Source: Chrysogorgia sp. JL179-B06 (Eukaryota > Cnidaria > Anthozoa > Scleralcyonacea > Chrysogorgiidae). From it: DNA of 64,000 nucleotides. Below, piece by piece: positions 55,141 through 64,000 of this stretch. The stretch covers positions 4,007,501 through 4,071,500 of the forward strand of contig JAYKKM010000351.1 in NCBI GenBank assembly GCA_035772405.1, given 5' to 3'. A model generated the notes under the pieces. The model did no database searches, was not told the DNA's origin, and saw only the letters and a program-made list of their open reading frames with translations. Made by a program: the position numbers and the translations under genes. The first letter of the stretch is position 1. Each line of letters starts with the position of its first letter.

Positions 55141-55696
55141 CTCTCTCTCTCCTACACTCAGACTGATATTAATTATTTTCGAACCTACATCAGGTTTTAT
55201 AATAGCATCCTGCGTTACTATGCGTTACTGTGGGGTAGGATGGTTTGACCAATCAGAGCTCGTTCATTAAATCTTTCATGTCATACAGATGATTTGTGAT
55301 ACTCATGAACAATGATTGTGTGTTGTGGGAATTAGAGACGCGAATCCATAATTAGCGATTTCTTCTAAACAAATACTCTGGGATTAGTTGACCATATGGT
55401 GTGTTGTGGGATTAAAGACACAAATCCCTAATTTCGTTCTAAAACACACACACGTCAAATCAGTTGATATATTAAATATTCTTTGTTTACTTATAATCCT
55501 TTCCGCGGTGAGCGCTCTTTAACAATGAATACGACGAGTCATCATGCTCTATTTTTGTCAACCAGACTATATTACGCGATCATGAGTTCGCTCACGATCA
55601 TGAGTTCGCTCACTATCTTTGAGCAAAACAATAATTAAGGCGAAACGACTTCGAGTTGGGGCCGCAACGACTGCAGGGGCACGAAATGACTATAGG
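55141..55696. other. Subterminal non-coding region
   Basis: Contains GACCAATCAGAGC (55249), the same CCAAT-type motif as in the TIR, and TTTGTTTACTTATAATCCTTTCC (55487), which recurs at about 56720. No gene recognised. Confidence 0.45.
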
Positions 55697-58600
55697 GGCT
55701 TTAATCGCTAATACACATTTTCTCATATAACATATGATCTTCACATTTTAAGTAGACGAAACCTACAGCGTTCGATTCGCCAGATTCAAGTGATCATTTC
55801 GATATAGAATTGATTTAAATCGGACAAAAATACAACATTTCATGATTAATATTACGGAGTTTCACGGGATAAATGTGCTATTTTTTTCTAATATCTGTTC
55901 GATTGAAGGTCTTCGTGTGTCAACATTTATATAACAAACAACGGCAAGGTATACGAAACATATCTGTTACGAAATTACATCGGTTTAATGGACATAAAAG
56001 CATTAAATCATCGGGTAAACAACGAATAGATCTTGAAGCCATGTCCTTTCATTTTAGAGAAGAGTCTCGGCTTTAATCGCTAATACGCATTTTCTCATAT
56101 AACATCTGATCTTCACATTTTAAGGAGACGAAACCTACAGCGTTCGATTCGCCAGATTCAAGTGATCATTTCGATATAGAATTTATTTAAATCGGACAAA
56201 AACACAACATTCATGATTAATATTACGGAGTTTCACGGGATAAATGTCAACACAGTATAATAATATTTCCCTGTCCTTCGGCTGTCCTTTCCGTCTTCAT
56301 GATTGATCTCTCATCTGTGTTTCTCTCATCTTGGAGAGAATCTTTGCAATGGTTTGCGGGTTTACAGGTCTCGGTAAACTTTTCCAACAGCGATTCATTG
56401 CTAATAAAACGAAAGTCCGAACTCGCTTCAATTCGCTTGCATGACTTGACAACGACTATATCAGCCATGTTGTCATGTTGACGTTTCGTCCACGGTTCTG
56501 CCAGTTCTTTCTTTAATCTCTCATCTGTGTTTCTCTCAGTCATCCAGTTATCTTGGAGAGAATCTTTGCATTAATTTGCGGGTTTACAGGTCTCGTAAAT
56601 GCTTTTCAGACTGCGATTCATTGACAATAAAACCTGCCGATACCCCCAAATCACATATAAAAAAATAGCAGTAACCTGATTGGTTGAATGATAAATAGAG
56701 TAAATATATTTTAAACTTTTGTTTACTTAATAATCCTTTCCATAAAAAATATCTAAAGCTTGCTAGGGTTCTCGTTATTAAACATTTATCGGTACGTTGT
56801 TGGGAAAGAAATAAAAGCATATGTTAGGAGTAATATTTTTTTAGAACACTTTAAAAATGGCAACAGGTACTAAGGAAAATCCTCTGTTTTGACAGCGGTG
56901 ATCCCGCATTTCCCGTTCGTTAGTTAGATTTGAAATATGACCGCTCGACCGCTACTAGTCAGCCGCAAATATTACAAACGTGAAGTTCGATTTGGTAAAC
57001 GTGTCGCTTGAATGGAAAATTTATAGTCGCGAGGATTGCTCGTTTCAAGTAAATGTTTTTCGAATTAGATGTATGGCGTTCAAATGGTCACATTAAATTT
57101 TGACATTATAAACGCCCCATATGATTACCGTATATGTTATTTTAATATTACAAAGGCTAAGCTATATGATCGCCTTTATACGTGGTTTATATTCTACATT
57201 CTATTTATTTGATCCTCCATGCTATAGAAAATTTCTAGCATTATCCTGAACACTTCTACAGGCAACCTCGTAGTATTATGAATATAATTACACGTTCTTA
57301 ATCCCTAGTTACCGACGCTTATTCGCCAACAAAATTGTTATCGGGAATATTAAAATGTATACTAAATTGTTTCACTAAATTGTGAAAAAACATAATAGAG
57401 AGTATGAAAAAAGAATATAAAGCATAAAATAGCTATAAATGTGCTTAAATAAGCTTAAATAAGTGTAAAAATCTTAAATCTCTCCCCACCCCCCTTGTAA
57501 CTACGGGTTGTAATTATTAATTCGCGTCACTGATCCAACCAAGATGGACAATTAACTAATCCCTCGAGTATTAATAAATCAACTGATTTGACATAATTAA
57601 TACGCGTCGTTAATCCTAAACACCATCACATTGTTCACGGCTTGGATTGAACGAGATCTGATTGGTCAACCTAACGCTAACCCATATCCGTAATTATAAA
57701 AACAACCGTGTGAACAACGATCTCAAACTCTCAAGTGAAAACAAAGAAAGAAAAACTGGCGAGAACGAAACAGACCCGCAGAAGATGGAAACCCAAACAA
57801 CACCAACACCAACAAGCGAGGTGAGTTGTTCGAATTCGATGAGTATCGAGTTGAGGAAGAAGGAAAAGATGAAGAAACAGAGGGAAAGAAGATTAAGGAA
57901 AAGAAGACTACCGACAGAGCAGAACGAGAAGAGCAGAACGAGAAGAGCAGACTACCGACCGACCCCTCCAAAGAGAACCCTGCGCAACGAGATGTTAAAT
58001 AGACGAGGCATTATAATCCTTTAGCGATGATGATGAAGATGATGAAGATGATGATGAAGACAAGGGCGTCTTTAAAGTTTGGGGGTATACCGACAATTTT
58101 ATTTTATTTTATTTTAATTTAATTTAATTTAATTTTTATTTTAAAACAATTTTATTTTTACGAATCTATAGTAACAGTTTAGTTATAGAACGAACACGGT
58201 AAATCGTGACATTTTTTATGATAGAGAAACTATGACTTTTATTCATGTGCATGATAATATATAATCCATGTTATTTTATTATTACTTGGGCTACCTGTGG
58301 TACGCACAAGTCTTAAATGTGTTCGTCGTGTTCGTCGTTTTTACGTCGAGAGAATGTAATTATTGCGTGGGCGATTTCCGGCAGTTTTATAGTCAGTTTT
58401 ATAGTCAATGAATCACAGTCGGAAAAGCATTTACGAGACATGTAAACCAGCAAACTAATGCAAAGATTCTCTCCAGGATAACTGGATGAGAGAAACACAG
58501 ATGAGAGATTAAAGAAACAACTCGCAGAACCGTGGACGAAACGTCAACATGACAACATAATCGTTGCAAGGCAATGCAAGCGAATTGAAGCGAGTTCGGA

Positions 58601-59132
58601 CTTTCGTTTTATTGACAATGAATCGCAGTTGGAAAAGTTTACCGAGACCTGTAAACCCGCAAACCATTGCAAAGATTCTCTCCAAGATGAGAGAAACACA
58701 GATGAGAGATCAATCATGAAGACGGAAAGGACAGCCGAAGGACAGGGAAATATTATATTATGTTGTGTTGACATTTATCCCGTGAAACTCCGTAATATTA
58801 ATCATTATGAAACGTGTTTTTGTCCGATTTAAATCAATTCTATATCGAAATGATAACTTGAATCTGGCAAATCGAACGCTGTAGGTTTCGTCTGCTTAAA
58901 ATATGAAGATCAGATGTTTATATATGAGAAAATGCGGTAAGCGATTAAAGCGAGCTCGTGGACATAGCTTCAAGATCTATTCGTTGTTTACCCGATGATT
59001 TAATGCTTTTATGTCCATTAAACCGATGTAATTTCGTAACAGATATGTTTCGTATACCTTGCCGTTGATTTTTATATAAATTTTGACACACGAAGACCTT
59101 CAATCGAACAGATATTAGAAAAAATAGCATTG
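55697..59132. repeat. Inverted-repeat element next to the right TIR
   Basis: A left arm at about 55885-56650 and a right arm at about 58070-59132 are reverse complements (for example AAACGAATAGATCTTGAAGC region at about 56020 against 58960-59000). A segment of about 175 bp, 55697-55870, is also directly repeated at 56069-56248, next to and within the left arm. The spacer of about 1.4 kb has one small ORF. It may be a foldback transposon or a Polinton-derived rearrangement; no transposase or target duplication found. Confidence 0.75.
57785..58024 (+). CDS. Small highly charged ORF in the spacer (80 aa)
   Basis: METQTTPTPTSEVSCSNSMS, then a very basic RKKEKMKKQRERRLRKRR and PTPPKRTLRNEMLNRRG. 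The frame after the stop encodes an acidic DDDEDDEDDDEDKG run in another phase. Could be a basic DNA-binding microprotein or chance low complexity. No family. Confidence 0.25.
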   Translation: METQTTPTPTSEVSCSNSMSIELRKKEKMKKQRERRLRKRRLPTEQNEKSRTRRADYRPTPPKRTLRNEMLNRRGIIIL

Positions 59133-59229
59133 CCGTGGCGGTGTTGTTTACATTAAATGAAAGTACTAAAAAATTAATAAAAATGCGGTATTAAACTGCT
59201 TTTTTTTAATTTGTAGAGTTGAAAAGAGA

Positions 59230-60743
<1,514 letters not shown>

Positions 60744-60748
60744 TTGGG
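60744..60748. repeat. Candidate target-site duplication, right (TTGGG)
   Basis: Partner of the left TTGGG. Just outside both copies an inverted ATTGCGTTG/CAACGCAAT also occurs, so a slightly longer TIR with a small indel cannot be excluded. Confidence 0.5.
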
Positions 60749-61504
60749 TCATCAACGCAATGTGGATATCTCCCCGAGACTAACACGGTTAAATATAAGA
60801 GATCTAAAAGTGCATGTAGATGTTTTATTTAATAGGCTTTTTTTTTAATGGGCTTTTATTTAACACTTTGTGCATACACATTGTAAAAACTCTTTTAAAA
60901 CGCGATCGTCTTATTCCGAATACAAATAAATCAAAACACGGAGGCTAGTGGATTTACAATAATACCCTAAATAAAAGGAACTTAAGAACCAATGAAGAGA
61001 ATTTTAGAAAAACACAACCTTAAAACGACACTTTAACCTTTCCAAACCCTTTCTCGATTATTTCCGAAACCAAAAGACAAATTCCACGAACAACAAATGG
61101 TACGTGCGATATATTCTATTCCATATAACTTTGAAGAACGTATATACCATGGTGATTGGTAATAACTTTAAAACGTTCTGAAAACAAGACAGCTTATATA
61201 AACACATTTACCAGAAATGCAACAATGGCGTAATGTTGGAGCATAAGAAGAGTAAAAGAGATGAGTTCTTAGAAGAACTGTTTAAAGATAGGCTTTTCAA
61301 ATAGGCTTAAAAGAAAAGAGCATGATGTATTTACGAACCAATTTTCCCTCGTAACTTCACCAGTTTATTCAAGTGCCGGACTTGAGAACCACTATAACGT
61401 CTTTTTAAATAATAGGACAACGAATTGTAGTGGCAACAAACTTAATACTTTATACCATGGTGATTACTAATAACCTTAGAACGTTCTGAAAACAAGACTG
61501 CTTA
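60749..61504. other. RNF213 intron, no gene seen
   Basis: Contains an imperfect direct repeat of a TACCATGGTGATT...AACGTTCTGAAAACAAGAC unit (61146 and 61452), probably part of the Penelope-like copy that follows. Confidence 0.45.
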
Positions 61505-61935
61505 GTTACCAAAAGTTAAAAGAAAAAAGATTGACAAGCAAAAGTTCGTTGCTCTATTATACATGTACTGTACTCTATTCCATTGTAAAAATTGCGATAA
61601 AACCTATATCGGACAAACGAAACGGCAACTCGGAACACGATTAAAAAACATAAGAAAGCTTTATCGGCGAAAAGGATTACAAATTCCGCTCTTGCGAAAC
61701 TTAGTTTCAAAATAGACCACGAAATTGAATGCCACAATGCTTCTAATTTGTTTGGGGGCATAGCATACCAACAATGCTAATCATCCATTAAACAGGGATG
61801 ATGGAAAACTATTTCCAGAAGTATACAAACACCTAAACAATAAACACAAGAAATACAACACTAGTATACTCTATGTCGACCATTCTCACCCCCGATGAAG
61901 ATCCTGAACCTTGTGTTGAAACGTTGGGTCTTACC
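61505..61935 (+). mobile_element. Penelope-like element GIY-YIG end
   Basis: Plus strand reads HCKNCDKTYIGQTKRQLGTR, the GIY-YIG endonuclease core, followed after a shift by alternative frames rich in Lys. It ends with CCCGATGAAGATCC...GTTGAAACGTTGGGTC, similar to the motif after the 11.1 kb Penelope-like fragment. No reverse transcriptase upstream; truncated copy. Confidence 0.65.
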
Positions 61936-62805
61936 CAGTCAAAAACATTTTCCAGTAAGGAAATATATTTTACTTTTATGAAGTTTCCACCTTTGCCAGT
62001 ATCCATCTCTTTCTTTAGTCTCGGGGATATATCTACAATGCGTTCGTGAAGCTTAATATTTACTGACTATTTAGTATAGGGCATATATCCACTTTATGTG
62101 GTGACACCAAATTAATTTCTTCGTACTGTTTAATTTCCGGGAGATACTCACATTGCATGTGGTGACTACATAAATCTACATAATATTAAATTTCGTGGTG
62201 TATTAAATTATGTGGTGTACCCAGATAAGTTCGGGGCGATTCCCATATTGAAAGGTGGCCTCATATACTTTTATATACTGTTTTAACAACGGGGGAGATA
62301 CCAACCTTGTATGATGGCCCCTCATGTTATTCTACTGGTAATTTGTATTTACTTTTCGGGGAGATATGCACAATTGTTGTGGTGTACCTATTTGACATAG
62401 GTAACTTCATTTGAATTAATCTCTAACCGGAGTAGCGTTAAACTAGCTATGTGTTAACATTCTGGGGATGTTATGTAACATCCCTTTATTATTTATCCAT
62501 GGATACGTTTATAAGCTACAATTAATAAACAATAAAAAACTAGACAGTCGATAATCTATGTAATATAACAGCGTATGAACAACCTCAAAAATGAACTCAG
62601 AATGCTGCGTTGGTTATTCACTCTAGGTGCTACGCGCCTCGATCATGAATAACCAACTTAGCTACCTCGGTTTCGGTAATTAACCTATACTATATACAGT
62701 CTATAATACATTGCAGGCGAAACGTACTAATCGGCATAAAATAATAAAATAACTACCGACAGACATGATTAAAACGTATAAACAACCAATGGTTGTTTTT
62801 ATTAC
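61936..62805. other. RNF213 intron with a CGGGGAGATAT-type diffuse repeat
   Basis: Several loosely similar units of about 60-100 bp containing GGGGATAT...CAC...TGTGGTG (62015-62400). No ORF. Confidence 0.4.
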
Positions 62806-62963
62806 CTTAATCGCAGCAGGCAATTTGACAAATCGTTGCACTATTAATTTAGTGTAAAGCTCCTCTGTGTGCTCAGTCAGTTGACCAAAATCCCACACCA
62901 GCGGCCTCATACTTTCAGGGAGGGGATGAACACGATAGACGAGCTGACGTAATGGAATGGAAC
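62806..62963 (-). CDS. RNF213: RNF213-like gene, exon (most 5' in window)
   Basis: Encodes RQLVYRVHPLPESMRPLVWD and FGQLTEHTEELYTKLIVQRF. This is the conserved VYRVHPLP...PLVWDFGQL block that precedes the 26.9 kb exon in family order. Acceptor TTTAAG|, donor AAG|GTAATA. Because it lies on the far side of the Polinton, the whole 32-kb element sits inside one intron of this gene. Confidence 0.85.
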
Positions 62964-63600
62964 CTTAAAATAGTGAATATATTCGTTAATGTTTGGTACA
63001 GTTTCTTGTTAAGTGAACCATTAATTGCATGAATTACCCTTGTGGTAATGTGGGCATTCTGGCTGCACATGCGTACTTCACGCTTTCTGGATGTGCTAAT
63101 TGCCGGTGCTGTCGCACATGCGGTTGTTACCAACGATCGCATAAGTACATGTTAAACTCATCCAGATTGTTCCAAGCTACACCGATAAGCTGTGGTATAG
63201 CGAAACACGTGTCTGTAGATTTAACATTAATATTATATAGATATTTCAAAAACTCATTAATATTCATTAACCAAATTGTCCAATCACATTTCCGTATTTA
63301 GTCACGCGCAAGGCTTTTATACCTGATAAAATCCATGAATACCAATCAGCATGAAAATTATATAAAGTCTTTACGAACTTTATATAAAATTCCTGCTAAT
63401 TTGCATTTCATACATCAACTCAATTTACCTCTAATAGAAAATAAAATCCAGTACACTCCCTAGTGATTACAATCAATTGTTTTTGAAGCTATGTAAAACA
63501 CTCGAACTCGCGTTTTATCATATCTAAAATGCTCGCGCTGCGCGCTGGCATTTTAAATATGATAAAACGCTCCTTCTCGTGTTTTGAATACTACACACAC
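62964..63600. other. RNF213 intron, no gene seen
   Basis: No recognisable element or exon upstream of the 62.8 kb exon in this interval. A short local palindrome GCGAGCATTTTAGATATGA/TCATATTTAAAATGCCAGCGC occurs at about 63515-63560. Confidence 0.4.
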
Positions 63601-63601
63601 A

Positions 63602-63740
<139 letters not shown>

Positions 63741-63774
63741 TTTTGTTAAAGGAATTCATTCGTTTATTAGAGCT

Positions 63775-64000
63775 TTCAATTTAGTAAAATAATTTTAAGG
63801 AAACAGAATCAACAATTTCATCAGAAAGTGAATTAAAGAACTACGGACTTTGATGTCTTATTGAAAACTGACAGATATTTGTTCGACATAAAGGAATTTT
63901 AAAAGATCCAGCATTTCTTGTTACATAGGTATAAACTTGACTATTCACTGTGAATAAATTGTCAAATATTTTAGGTAACAACTTATGATACATATCCTCA
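63775..64000 (-). mobile_element. LINE reverse-transcriptase C-terminal fragment
   Basis: Minus strand reads YHKLLPKIFDNLFTVNSQVY, then TYVTRNAGSFKIPLCRTNIC, the H...LP..F....N...HxYxTR...P..RT pattern at the C-terminus of non-LTR RT proteins. Runs off the window edge and has an in-frame stop. Confidence 0.6.

Overview
This is a piece of a metazoan nuclear genome, most likely an AT-rich marine invertebrate. The species cannot be fixed from the sequence; a cnidarian or similar is a guess. The evidence is a multi-exon gene with GT-AG introns, several non-LTR and Penelope-like retroelement fragments, mariner-type MITEs, long (TA)n arrays and one very large virus-like DNA transposon.

The host locus is a single minus-strand gene of the RNF213 (mysterin) E3 ligase / AAA+ ATPase family. 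Twelve exons were placed by splice sites and family sequence, from 62963 down to 3986. Reading phases agree at every junction that could be tested, except for one small exon that seems to be missing between 10.57 and 9.2 kb. The exons cover the AAA+ core: Walker A GKPGSSKS at about 15.9 kb and Walker B VVVLDEVGLAED at about 13.85 kb. Introns are packed with repeats: LINE fragments, Penelope-like GIY-YIG fragments, a 45-50 bp minisatellite (12.5-13.4 kb), MITEs and a near-perfect hairpin of about 590 bp (27.3-27.9 kb).

The main feature is a Polinton/Maverick (adintovirus-like) element at 28439-60743, about 32.3 kb, sitting in the intron between the 62.8 kb and 26.9 kb exons. It has terminal inverted repeats of about 1.4-1.5 kb, AG...CT ends and a 5-bp TTGGG direct repeat at both flanks. 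Plus-strand genes run from the left arm to about 42.8 kb: small basic proteins, Cys-rich paralogues, a Fic-domain gene, retrovirus-type integrase, minor capsid, major capsid and an adenain-like protease. Minus-strand genes run back from 55.1 kb to 43.2 kb: an unknown/exonuclease-like ORF, two unknown ORFs, protein-primed-type family B DNA polymerase and an FtsK/A32-type packaging ATPase. The two sets converge near 43 kb. A family of four small paralogues lies on the minus strand of the left arm.

The element is not intact. A 3.8-kb CR1/L2-like LINE (about 45257-49029) splits the polymerase gene just before the conserved PRDALYGGRT segment. An inverted-repeat element of about 3.3 kb lies next to the right TIR. 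Many genes carry one or two frameshifts, mostly at homopolymers, or single in-frame stops. Capsid and protease frames are still open. I read it as a fairly young but decaying endogenous virus-like element with unusual cargo (Fic, paralogue arrays). Assembly indels at homopolymers may explain part of the apparent decay.
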